Source: Nitrososphaerales archaeon TH5895
GTDB lineage: Archaea; Thermoproteota; Nitrososphaeria; Nitrososphaerales; Nitrososphaeraceae
Reading direction: 5' to 3'
Assembly: GCA_014523695.1 (NCBI GenBank)
Contig: JAATVS010000711.1
Span: 1-10,458 of the forward strand
DNA: 10,458 bases
Part shown: positions 1-6,334 of the stretch, one piece after another
How the letters are laid out: the number at the start of each line of letters is the position of its first letter
How positions within the stretch are numbered: position 1 is the stretch's first letter
Program-made: the position numbers and the translations under genes
Notes under the pieces: generated by a model
Told to the model about the DNA's origin: nothing
The model's input: only the letters and a program-made list of their open reading frames with translations
Database searches by the model: none

Positions 1-1
1 A

Positions 2-229
2 ATTCTATCTGTCGATGAAGTACTCGATTTCAAGGATATTCGAGTATTCGATGATGTAACTGGAGAACAGCATATAACTTTGACAATCTGCCTTACTTCA
101 AAAAATGAAACCATTACTAATTCTCTTACATTAGAGGATGCACACAAAACTGCTACCAAAGTTCAAAATATGATTATTAATTATACAGGCGCTACACGAG
201 TAGTAGTACATACAGAAACAGGTAGTTGA
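2..229 (+). CDS. Cation diffusion facilitator transporter, C-terminal cytoplasmic domain (5' end outside window)
   Basis: This is the end of a gene that begins left of the window: 75 residues in an open frame ending at TGA. The sequence matches the pattern of the dimerisation domain at the C-terminus of CDF metal-efflux transporters. It has KDIRVF near the front, a beta strand of the type HITLTICL, the helix TLEDAHKTATKVQNMI, and a closing strand VVVHTETG. CDF proteins export divalent metals such as Zn, Co, Fe or Mn in exchange for protons, and this domain sits in the cytoplasm and dimerises. The six-helix membrane part that would give the metal specificity is not visible, so the substrate cannot be named. 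The next gene is on the opposite strand and converges on it. The family call rests on recalled domain patterns. Confidence 0.75.
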   Translation: MLSVDEVLDFKDIRVFDDVTGEQHITLTICLTSKNETITNSLTLEDAHKTATKVQNMIINYTGATRVVVHTETGS

Positions 230-485
230 TACCGATTCATTTGAATGATATATTTCGTAATTTGGAAGTATTTGTGTGAGGCTGAGGACAGAGGATCTTT
301 TAAATAGTGCAGTGAGAAAAGGTTCTCCCAATATACCCATAATGATTCCCCTTCACGCGTTCATATAATTAGTCGATATCTGCGTCTGAATATGCATGTT
401 CTCACGCCTACAATATGTAATTTGTGGATAAGGCTACAAGACAAGATGATAGGTAAGTATTAGGCATTCATTGAGATTCAATCAT

Positions 486-980
486 TTATCTTGTATACTT
501 GGAAACCATACGTGATATCCTCGCTTTATTGATGACCGCGTATTTATATGGCCTATTTGCACTGACTGAAATTATTTTTGCGTCCTTAAGTTTCTTTATA
601 TACCAAGATGTGGTAGAAGGTGATCTGTCTATATGCCTTTGCAATTCCATGAATTTAGAGAATCTTTTTTTCTTTAGCATGAGCTTTATTAGCTGCAGGA
701 AGACACTATTTGATAGATACTCGATTACTGTCCAATCGATCATTCTGGTGCCTTTTGGATAGTAGCTAGTCAGACCATATCTAATTCTATGAACTCTTAT
801 CTTTTTTGATCTTTCTAGAATTTTTATGTGATATGATAATACACTATTTGTTAAATTCATTTTTCTTAGAAGCTGCCTATATCTAATGCCTGGTGTGTTG
901 TTAATGTATCTCAATAGCATTACTTCTGTGTGATGGATTGCCTTTACTCTTCCTCTGTTATGTTTGCTGATGGCCCCCAT
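486..980 (-). CDS. Tandem winged-helix DNA-binding protein (putative transcription regulator)
   Basis: A 164-residue basic protein with two winged-helix units. The first covers roughly residues 17-75: a helix around HTEVMLLRYIN, then RYRQLLRKMNLTNSVLSYHIK as helix-turn-helix, and a wing around VHRIRYGLTSYYP. The second covers roughly residues 83-160 and repeats the plan: FSKFMELQRHIDRSPSTTSWYIK as helix-turn-helix, with a wing near SANRPYKYAVI. The 'SxxSYHIKxLE' and 'STTSWYIKKLK' recognition helices are typical of ArsR/MarR-like archaeal regulators. Duplicated winged-helix proteins of this size are common in Thaumarchaeota. No ligand-binding cysteines or sensor domain are visible, so the signal and target genes are unknown. 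The ATG at 980 is the first in frame. The gene stands alone, convergent with the CDF gene. Confidence 0.85.
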   Translation of the reverse strand: MGAISKHNRGRVKAIHHTEVMLLRYINNTPGIRYRQLLRKMNLTNSVLSYHIKILERSKKIRVHRIRYGLTSYYPKGTRMIDWTVIEYLSNSVFLQLIKLMLKKKRFSKFMELQRHIDRSPSTTSWYIKKLKDAKIISVSANRPYKYAVINKARISRMVSKYTR

Positions 981-1139
981 AATAAATAGAGAGGATTATC
1001 TTCATAGAAAAGATTTATTCTAAAATGCAGTAGTATCCATGAAGTGCAAAGCTGATATTAACTACCAAAAAAGGCTTAGCGTCCTCCTTATTGTAGAATG
1101 AGTACTTCTAAGATAGCATAGTTATCCTTGATGTCACAC

Positions 1140-1331
1140 CTACATGTTCTTCAATCGTACGCACGTAGTCATTTCTTCCGGCTTAATTGCATGGTATTCA
1201 AACATGTGTATGATTGGATTATCGGTGACTATCTCTTCACTGATTCCATAATTAATACAATTACAGTCGAACCCGACATCTTCGCATCGAAGACAAAATA
1301 GTTGTATACAATCTTCATATGCTTTGGACAT
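1140..1331 (-). CDS. Small DUF1059 family protein
   Basis: A 63-residue protein whose centre (about residues 16-47) reads C-E-D-V-G-F-D-C, then YGISEEIV and H-x4-H. This is the signature of the DUF1059 family, short proteins with a conserved CxDxGxDC motif that are frequent in ammonia-oxidising archaea and have no established function. There are six cysteines (8, 13, 16, 23, 25, 57), more than the family core needs, so metal binding is conceivable but unproven. The ATG at 1331 is supported by a TATA-like box centred 27 bp upstream, which predicts a leaderless transcript. The C-terminal tail after residue 48 is slightly unusual but still open. Confidence 0.7.
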   Translation of the reverse strand: MSKAYEDCIQLFCLRCEDVGFDCNCINYGISEEIVTDNPIIHMFEYHAIKPEEMTTCVRLKNM

Positions 1332-1354
1332 CTGAATAATGCGGTAAAATTTGT

Positions 1355-1362
1355 TATATTTA
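1355..1362 (-). promoter_or_regulatory. TATA-like box of the DUF1059 gene
   Basis: The minus strand reads TAAATATA, centred about 27 bp before the ATG at 1331. With the usual archaeal spacing of about 25 bp from TATA box to start site, transcription would begin at or next to the start codon. A second AT stretch (ATATATC) lies slightly further upstream. Confidence 0.5.
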
Positions 1363-1490
1363 CGGTGTGATATATTGTACTACGAACTACGATCTAGGAA
1401 ATTCTAGGTGTGGTTGATATTGATAACGGAATGTAGCAGTCTAAATGTGGGACTGAGGGAGCCATTATCGGTACCCCCCACTGCTGGTCT

Positions 1491-1809
1491 TTAAGTTACT
1501 GCTACACGTGAAATTATTTCTTGATCGATACTAGCCAATGCTAGCGTCTTGCACATGGTTCGAAAGTATTTTTTATACATATTACTCCTAGAGAAACATG
1601 CGGAATATTCTTGAAGTATCCTCATCACCGATTCTTTGATACCATTGGGGATAAAGGTAGTATATCTGTTGAAGATGATGCGATAAGAAGACATTATGAT
1701 CTCTGCAGGAATCAGACTGGTGGTCAGGTAAGAGTAGAACAGCTGCTAAACTTGCTTGAGTATCTTGAACGAAGAGTTGGATGAGTGAGTATCGTTCTTT
1801 ATCTGCCAT
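1491..1809 (-). pseudogene. Probable hypothetical gene split by one frameshift
   Basis: Two overlapping minus-strand frames seem to be parts of one gene. The 5' part starts at ATG 1809 (MADKERYSLIQLFVQDTQAS), is charged and helix-prone, and becomes a less convincing peptide after about residue 23. The frame one base further along is open from just after that point: it continues FYSYLTTSLIPAEIIMSSY, goes on through a helical region with YSACFSRSNMYKKYF, and stops at 1491 after IISRVAVT. Skipping a single base near 1738-1742 joins the two into a protein of about 105 residues with even composition. I do not recognise the family. It could be a true pseudogene, a sequencing error, or two unrelated chance frames. 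The DUF1059 gene lies downstream on the same strand. Confidence 0.45.
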
Positions 1810-2092
1810 ATTTACACCATACGCTCTGCCATGTCAATTCATTTAGACTTTCTAAAAAATCATCAAGTGATCATGAAACATTCGTTCCCTGACGGTGAAC
1901 ATTATCATTTTGTATCGTCGTAGACCAAATGCAGAAGTATCTGCAAGCCACAAGCTCAAGATGACGAATAAGGAGCCAGAGGAGAGAAGCATTTACCACC
2001 TTAGGGGTGTTTGAGTTGCTCTAATTTCAGTTCTTAAGCCATTAAAGAATGATCCATACTGATATGCATATCTATTCCACAATAAATTAGCA

Positions 2093-2410
2093 TTATCCTG
2101 TTAATGCTGACTGTGCAGCTTTGACATGCGTCATTGCCTTCTCAGTATCTCCACTCTGTAGTGCATTTATTCCTTCATCTAGATGCATCTTCGCCTCTCC
2201 CGCTGACAATAATTCATCAGCTGCCTTTAAGTGCGTCATTGCCGTCTCAGTATCTCCACTCTGTATTGCATTTATTCCTTCATCTAGATGCATCTTTGCT
2301 TCTGGAGTAGCTAATACAAGACTGTCAGAATTAGCTATTACTGCGCCAATTCCTAACAGAGTAGTTGCAACAATAAGCATACCTCTATTTCTTATATTTT
2401 TGTTCATCAT
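2093..2410 (-). CDS. Exported small repeat protein, SmbP-like helical repeats
   Basis: A 105-residue protein with a signal peptide (basic start MMNKNIRNRG, then the hydrophobic stretch MLIVATTLLGIGAVIA, probable cleavage near LATPEA). The mature part is two 35-residue units, each beginning AKMHLDEGIN(A)(I/L)QSGDTE and ending in (A)MTH(L/V)KAA. Each unit should form two helices, so the mature protein could be a four-helix bundle. The spacing of His, Asp and Glu recalls SmbP, the small periplasmic metal-binding protein of Nitrosomonas, and also a TPR-like pattern. The SmbP link is a resemblance, not a proven homology. Starts at 2410 and 2407 are both ATG; a box CTTATAGG about 25-28 bp upstream fits either. 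It is divergent from the exported protein gene at 2532. Confidence 0.8.
   Translation of the reverse strand: MMNKNIRNRGMLIVATTLLGIGAVIANSDSLVLATPEAKMHLDEGINAIQSGDTETAMTHLKAADELLSAGEAKMHLDEGINALQSGDTEKAMTHVKAAQSALTG
2127..2198 (-). repeat. Tandem repeat, copy B (C-terminal unit of the helical-repeat protein)
   Basis: A 72-bp stretch that matches 2232-2303 at 68 of 72 positions by eye, with a period of 105 bp (35 codons). It encodes the second AKMHLDEGIN unit. Two of the four differences change a residue (Lys/Thr in the GDTE-x-A stretch and Leu/Ile after GINA). Confidence 0.85.
2232..2303 (-). repeat. Tandem repeat, copy A (N-terminal unit of the helical-repeat protein)
   Basis: Partner of the copy at 2127-2198. 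The near identity at DNA level, including synonymous sites, points to a recent in-frame duplication or gene conversion between the units. Confidence 0.85.
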
Positions 2411-2437
2411 TCATCTCTTAGGCGACTGCTCCTATAA

Positions 2438-2449
2438 GCATTATAATGC
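2438..2449. promoter_or_regulatory. Palindrome GCATTATAATGC in the divergent promoter region
   Basis: A perfect 12-bp palindrome with a TATA-like core, located between two divergent genes for exported proteins. It lies next to the likely TATA box of the minus-strand repeat-protein gene (CTTATAGG, minus strand of 2431-2438). It could itself be the TATA element of the plus-strand gene, or an operator. The role is inferred from position only. Confidence 0.35.
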
Positions 2450-2531
2450 GGGACGCGACGGGCTGGTGTTAATCCACACGCTTCCCGGCATCTTCAACTT
2501 GATAATGCAATGCAAGAGCAACAAATTTAAA

Positions 2532-3164
2532 ATGAAAAATTATATGGTGAAAAAGAAATCTATCCTGCCCCAACTTCTTCGTACAGCTGTGCAACAAAAT
2601 ACGACAAAATCTGCGGCAGAGGTCGCGTTAAGACCGCGGCAGAGGCAAGAAACCTTTTATAGAACATTTCTCTATCTATCTCAAATGCAACACGCAGTGA
2701 GTATCATATCGGCAATCGCGGTATCAGTTGTGTTAACCACTGCCCTCATGATCCCACTTGGCACCAATTATCCTGTAGCACAAGGAGCCGTAGCTAGAGA
2801 CTCTCAAACGATTCTATTAGACGGTAAGACTATACCTGGAGGAGGATTCATCCACCTTTATGACTCAACACCATATAAGATCACAAATGGTCACATAGCG
2901 GCTAACATTCCGTGTGATGAGACTTCAACATCTCCACTTGCAATACTGATAGGTGAGGCACCGAATCTAAGTGCGGCTAACCTAACAGTGGTAAATGAAC
3001 TATCTAATCCCGGAACTATCTGCATATATCATGTAGATATTCCGCCAAATGCTACTACTACTGTTACAGATATAGCAATTCAGAATCCAACAGATTCCGA
3101 TGAAGAGCTCCCGGCAAGTAGCACAGTAGTAATAGGCGTCAACGAGATTGAGCCCCTAGGATAG
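2532..3164 (+). CDS. Exported protein of unknown function, paralogue of the gene at 4676
   Basis: A 210-residue protein with a basic N-terminus, a hydrophobic export segment at about residues 53-76 (VSIISAIAVSVVLTTALMI) and a beta-rich extracellular domain from about residue 90. Landmarks in that domain are IPGGGFIHLYDSTPYKI, GHIAANIPCDE (His121, Cys128), ILIGEAPNL, TICIYHVDIP (Cys164, His167) and TDIAIQNP. The same landmarks recur in the protein at 4676-5278, so they are paralogues. The two cysteines could form a disulfide or, with the histidines, bind a metal. The start is uncertain: ATGs in frame at 2505, 2532, 2544 and 2685 are all possible. The one at 2685 has a TATA-like TTTTATAG about 27 bp upstream and would give a compact signal peptide. 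The frame stays open left of 2411, but that part is antisense to the repeat protein and is not believed. Confidence 0.75.
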   Translation: MKNYMVKKKSILPQLLRTAVQQNTTKSAAEVALRPRQRQETFYRTFLYLSQMQHAVSIISAIAVSVVLTTALMIPLGTNYPVAQGAVARDSQTILLDGKTIPGGGFIHLYDSTPYKITNGHIAANIPCDETSTSPLAILIGEAPNLSAANLTVVNELSNPGTICIYHVDIPPNATTTVTDIAIQNPTDSDEELPASSTVVIGVNEIEPLG

Positions 3165-3166
3165 GC

Positions 3167-3215
3167 AAAATTGGTGGTCGTGGGCATCAAACACCTCAAT
3201 TTTCTTTTTTCTTTT
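3167..3215 (+). terminator. Hairpin plus T-rich tract after the exported protein gene
   Basis: AAAATTG (3167-3173) can pair with CAATTTT (3197-3203), directly followed by CTTTTTTCTTTT (3204-3215). It begins 3 bp after the stop codon of the gene ending at 3164. T-rich tracts are the main archaeal termination signal; the stem is weak beyond 7 bp. Confidence 0.5.
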
Positions 3216-3730
3216 AAAGCTTAAAAATCGCTGCTACCTATATCCGCGGTAGATATCGCAACATTAAGCTATGAGGAAATTGGAATTGGAACGTTACCAG
3301 TTACTGCTGCTTGCGATTACTGTTAACCCGTTGCCTGTGGAGTCGGTGGTTGTTTATTCTATGCTATTACTGCACTTTCCATTGAACTAAGAGAGTCCGA
3401 ACCCATCAAATGTATCGCCTTCTGAGGTCTGGCTAAAGTAGCTAGTCTTTGAGCGTTCGATCGCTAGATTACCAACTGCAGAGATACAACAGATAGCACA
3501 AATGTCTTGAGAAGGCTTGTTGATTTGAGGGCGATATAGAAATTGCAGAAGCCAATAGTAATCTCCAATAATTAGCCCCTCGAGAGAACAGATAATCAAA
3601 ATCCAAGGTATAGAGTCTGACATCAAGTGCAGATACAAACACAAAAGAGAAATCAATTACAGAACAGTTATCAGATTTATCTGAATAAACTGAAAAATAG
3701 ATTTGTCACCGCAACATACCTTGCGACAAT
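3216..3730. other. Long intergenic stretch without a convincing gene
   Basis: About 515 bp between two plus-strand genes. A 39-codon plus-strand frame at 3271-3390 (MRKLELERYQLLLLAITVNP at its start) has a CTATATC box about 30 bp upstream, but resembles no family known to me. An 89-codon minus-strand frame at 3387-3656 needs a TTG start and has a composition that does not look like its neighbours. A CTACC/GGTAG inverted repeat lies near 3235-3253. The stretch may hold degraded coding sequence or a non-coding transcript; nothing in it is firmly supported. Confidence 0.4.
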
Positions 3731-4216
3731 ATGACCCAAACTCATTACGTCAAATATGGCACACTATCCGGACTTCTGCTATTATACACGATCATGCTAA
3801 GCATGACTGGAAACAGTCAGTCATCAGTTTTTGCACAGATAACTCCAGCTACCGAGAAGTTTGGTGGCAGTGATGACGAAGGGTCTACAAATAGCCCTTC
3901 CCATATCCATGGTAGTAATAGTAACGACGGAGCTTCTGGCTCATCCAGTTCTAATGAAGATGATGATGGCAGTGATGGTGAAGGCCAGGATATAACATCA
4001 AGTGATGACCAGAAGGAAACAGCAGAAGAAGATTCAACTGACACGTTGGGTACGAATGACAGTAACGATGGACAGAATACAACTGAGGAGCAAAGTGATG
4101 AAGCTACATCAACTGAAGACGTAGATACCGATGACACAAACCCATTAGTAGAAGCGATAATGAACGAAGTCAATGAAGCGTTGTCTGCCTCTGGAATAAC
4201 TGGATCAGGATTCTAA
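3731..4216 (+). CDS. Secreted acidic low-complexity protein, Ser/Asp/Glu/Gly-rich
   Basis: A 161-residue protein. Residues 1-36 are a signal peptide: MTQTHYVKYG, a hydrophobic core LSGLLLLYTIMLSM, and a likely cleavage after SSVFAQ. Residues 40-135 are dominated by Ser, Asp, Glu, Gly, Thr and Asn with almost no hydrophobic residues, so this part is expected to be disordered and strongly negative. The last 25 residues (NPLVEAIMNEVNEALSASGI onward) return to a normal mix and could form a short amphipathic helix. No cysteines are present. Such acidic exported proteins may bind cations or sit in the cell-surface layer, but no function can be assigned from sequence. The antisense frame is open only because of the biased codon composition. 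The ATG at 3731 is the first that keeps the signal peptide whole. A convincing TATA box was not found. Confidence 0.75.
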   Translation: MTQTHYVKYGTLSGLLLLYTIMLSMTGNSQSSVFAQITPATEKFGGSDDEGSTNSPSHIHGSNSNDGASGSSSSNEDDDGSDGEGQDITSSDDQKETAEEDSTDTLGTNDSNDGQNTTEEQSDEATSTEDVDTDDTNPLVEAIMNEVNEALSASGITGSGF

Positions 4217-4229
4217 TCCATAGACCCAA

Positions 4230-4240
4230 TTTTTATTTTT
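4230..4240 (+). terminator. T-rich tract after the acidic protein gene
   Basis: TTTTTATTTTT begins 14 bp after the stop codon at 4216, with no clear hairpin before it. This fits the T-tract type of archaeal termination. Confidence 0.4.
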
Positions 4241-4646
4241 ATGTATTCGTTCGAATTTCAGGTAGATCAGATGATCTTGTAAAGTTCGTTCCCCCTTCTG
4301 CAATCGTCAGTTTTACTATTATACTATGCTTACGTCAAGCGTACGCATTTTACTTCTGGAATTTCTGAAAGTTTGTTTGCAACATAAATCGATTTTGCGG
4401 CATTTACCTTTAAAGGTCAATGGGCTGTTATTTATCAATATTAATAATAGGCTGAATATTTGTCTGAAAGACTTATGACCGTCTTTCATTAGCGAATTAA
4501 TGATTCCCAGATTCCCAGGTCAACCTCATCTAATTCTGTATGCACGTCTACTACGATTGACCATTGTATTTTACCTTATAACTGGATTAGGTGTAATTCT
4601 AGCACTTCAGAGTTGATAATACTGCTTTCATGTCTTCGAAAACTAC
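4241..4646. other. Intergenic stretch with several inverted repeats
   Basis: About 400 bp with no gene seen, but it is rich in dyad symmetry. ATGCTTACG (4326-4334) faces CGTACGCAT (4340-4348) across a 5-nt loop with one mismatch and is followed by TTTTAC. ACCTTTAAAGGT (4406-4417) is a perfect 12-bp palindrome. TGAAAGAC (4465-4472) and GTCTTTCA (4481-4488) form a perfect 8-bp stem around an 8-nt loop. They could belong to a small RNA, to terminators, or to regulator sites for the gene at 4676. Confidence 0.4.
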
Positions 4647-4654
4647 TTAAATAT
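4647..4654 (+). promoter_or_regulatory. TATA-like box of the exported protein gene at 4676
   Basis: TTAAATAT is centred about 26 bp before the ATG at 4676. This favours that ATG, with a leaderless transcript, over the longer frame that would begin with TTG at 4613. Confidence 0.55.
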
Positions 4655-4675
4655 CACTTTTTAATTATCCTCTTA

Positions 4676-5278
4676 ATGAAATGTGGCATATTCAAGAATA
4701 ATAAGCAATACTTTGAGTTAGCAATTGTGACAGTAGCAGCATTATACGCAGGCTTTTTGGGCAAAATTGATCTATACGCTCAAACGATACCAACAATAAA
4801 TAATACTGCTACTCAACAACATGCAGAACATACTTTTGACAATCTCATTGTTTCAGAACATATCCCTCTTAATGGTCAACTAACTAATGGAGATTACATA
4901 CTACTGATGGATTTCACCCCGTTTGCTACAAGTGTAGAAGGACACAGTCATATTGCTATGAAAGTGCCATGCAATGAAGACGGAAGTCCGCAAATAACCA
5001 TAGTAACAGGAATTGCGCCTAAGCTAAATACTTTGGATGTTGGAAATGCAACTAATAATGGTACCCTTGATGAAAGGAACTTAGATTTATCAGCTGAAGG
5101 AAGATCATGTCTATATCATGCAGAATTACCTAATGGCATAACTGATATAGCACTCATAAATACATCAAATGGAACGCTTAACTTTAACGATGGGGGATAT
5201 TCTGTGACTGTGTCGGCACATGGAACAGCCATACAACATATCGGGTCGAATCAGACACAGACGACATCTTCTTCTTGA
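4676..5278 (+). CDS. Exported protein of unknown function, paralogue of the gene at 2532
   Basis: A 200-residue protein. A basic start (MKCGIFKNNK) and the hydrophobic run LAIVTVAALYAGFLG form a signal peptide or anchor, with probable cleavage near LYAQ. The extracellular domain shares its landmarks with the 2532-3164 product: IPLNGQLTNGDYILLMDFTPF, GHSHIAMKVPCNEDG (His90, His92, Cys99), ITIVTGIAPKL, RSCLYHAELP (Cys145, His148) and TDIALINTSNG. The tail is rich in Thr, Ser, Gln and Asn, typical of archaeal surface proteins, and there are several possible N-glycosylation sequons (for example NNT, NGT, NQT). The two proteins are clearly related but far diverged, so the duplication is old. The function is unknown. 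The frame could extend to a TTG at 4613, but the TATA box position supports 4676. Confidence 0.75.
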   Translation: MKCGIFKNNKQYFELAIVTVAALYAGFLGKIDLYAQTIPTINNTATQQHAEHTFDNLIVSEHIPLNGQLTNGDYILLMDFTPFATSVEGHSHIAMKVPCNEDGSPQITIVTGIAPKLNTLDVGNATNNGTLDERNLDLSAEGRSCLYHAELPNGITDIALINTSNGTLNFNDGGYSVTVSAHGTAIQHIGSNQTQTTSSS

Positions 5279-5635
5279 AAGAGGCAACTTGATTGCAGCT
5301 TATAAAGACATATTTGTATATTCAGACAGAGGTCCTTGGGTGTCCAGAAACATGTTCTCTGACGCAGTTGCCGATGCGAAATAACATGTGTAACAATATG
5401 GTCTTATTAGCAATATAATAAAATCATGATCTTTCTGCCTTGAATTAAGGACGAATTAACATATTAAAACAAGACAGACGAGGCTTATTGTAAGAATACT
5501 GCTGAATTTGGAAAAAGAGATCACAACGCAGCGAAAATGGAAACATTCTGAGAAGAATAAGAAGGTTGCAATGGACGCTAAAATTGATCATTCCTCTCTG
5601 ACTGATCAGAGCATGATCCATTAATGAAAAATAGA
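5279..5635. other. Intergenic stretch with TGATC sites and a hairpin upstream of the stress-protein gene
   Basis: About 360 bp between two plus-strand genes. A 31-codon frame with a TTG start at 5289-5384 is open but unsupported. Close to the next gene, TGATCA occurs at 5585-5590 and 5603-5608 and TGATCC at 5614-5619, and CTCTGA (5596-5601) pairs with TCAGAG (5606-5611) around CTGA. This cluster lies 17-50 bp upstream of the TATA box at 5636 and may be a regulator site. No RNA gene was recognised. Confidence 0.35.
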
Positions 5636-5643
5636 TTAATAAT
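5636..5643 (+). promoter_or_regulatory. TATA-like box of the universal stress protein gene
   Basis: TTAATAAT is centred about 28 bp before the ATG at 5668, the spacing expected for a leaderless or nearly leaderless archaeal transcript. Confidence 0.5.
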
Positions 5644-5667
5644 ACTGGGGAAATAGCAAATATAGAC

Positions 5668-6141
5668 ATGACAATCAGCAAGATATTACTGCCACATGAT
5701 GGAACTGAAATGTCGGCTAGAGCAGTAGATAATGCTAGGGAATTTGCAAAGGCATTGAATGCTGAAATATTACTTCTGCACATTGTAGAAGATGTTCCAA
5801 TTCCACCCTCGTTGGTATTAGGCAATGAGAGAATATGGATTGCACAGACAAGAAGAACAGTCTCAAGAAAACTGGCAGAGGGTTGGATGAAAATGGCAGA
5901 AGATAAAATTATTAAGGGATTAGCGAATGAAAATATAAGAGTAACTTCAAAGGTCTTAATCGGAAATACTGGTAGCTCTACATCAGACCAAATCCTAAAA
6001 TTTGCAAAGGACAATCAAATAAATATGATTATAATGGGCAGCAAGAGATTAGACAAGGGTGTTTCAAAGATTAAGGCCTTAGGCAGTGTGTCTAGGAGTG
6101 TATCTGAGAGAGCTAGTTGCCCTGTGCTAATAGTTCATTAA
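5668..6141 (+). CDS. Universal stress protein, UspA family
   Basis: A single-domain Usp protein of 157 residues, the usual length. It opens with the strand ISKILLPHDGTEMSARAVDNA, where Asp10 of the PHDGT motif is at the typical nucleotide-binding position. ILLLHIVEDV is the second strand, MIIMGSKR the strand leading to the phosphate loop, and LGSVSRSVSERASCPVLIVH the C-terminal signature. ATP-binding Usp proteins usually have G-2X-G-9X-G(S/T) here. In this protein the second glycine is Arg (GSKR) and the spacing to LGS is longer, which may alter ATP binding; similar variants seem common in Thaumarchaeota. Usp proteins are cytosolic dimers linked to stress survival, and the partner here is unknown. 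The gene stands alone and converges with the membrane protein gene at 6335. Confidence 0.9.
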   Translation: MTISKILLPHDGTEMSARAVDNAREFAKALNAEILLLHIVEDVPIPPSLVLGNERIWIAQTRRTVSRKLAEGWMKMAEDKIIKGLANENIRVTSKVLIGNTGSSTSDQILKFAKDNQINMIIMGSKRLDKGVSKIKALGSVSRSVSERASCPVLIVH

Positions 6142-6334
6142 CACCTCAAGCCGTTTACCGAGCTCTACTCCAGGTTAAACAATTAACATAATCTTGTAAT
6201 GAAAAAATAGGATCGAGAAATCTGACCGATCTGTTGGTGTTATTTCTGAATAATCTACATAATTGTACTGCAAAACTTTCAGATACGGAGCACTAAATCT
6301 GCTTTAATGTGACCCCATCAATGAAAAGAGTTCA

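Noticed and set aside
131..340. A 69-codon minus-strand frame
   Set aside because: It lies partly opposite the CDF C-terminal domain, which has a clear family pattern, and its own product looks random.
1831..1923. A 30-codon His-rich plus-strand frame divergent from the frameshifted gene
   Set aside because: Too short and unrecognised; only a loose AT-rich stretch lies upstream.
2121..2531. Plus-strand extension of the exported protein frame to the left
   Set aside because: It runs antisense to the repeat protein, and its peptide merely mirrors the duplicated DNA.
3271..3390. A 39-codon plus-strand frame with a TATA-like box
   Set aside because: The peptide is unrecognised and the length can arise by chance; kept only as a note in the intergenic entry.
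3390..3410. TTCGGAC motif on the minus strand resembling a tRNA T-loop
   Set aside because: The flanking bases do not form a T-stem, and no acceptor or anticodon stem is found nearby.
3387..3656. An 89-codon minus-strand frame with two close cysteines (ICAICC)
   Set aside because: It needs a TTG start, has no upstream promoter signal that I can see, and its composition is unlike the real genes here. It cannot be fully excluded.
3817..4173. A Ser-rich minus-strand frame opposite the acidic protein
   Set aside because: It is open only because Asp, Glu and Ser codons rarely give stops in antisense; the plus-strand product has a signal peptide.
5289..5384. A 31-codon frame with TTG start after the second paralogue
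   Set aside because: No promoter or ATG is present; it could be a remnant, but nothing confirms it.
5445..6014. A 189-codon minus-strand frame
   Set aside because: It is mostly antisense to the universal stress protein, which has an unmistakable family signature.
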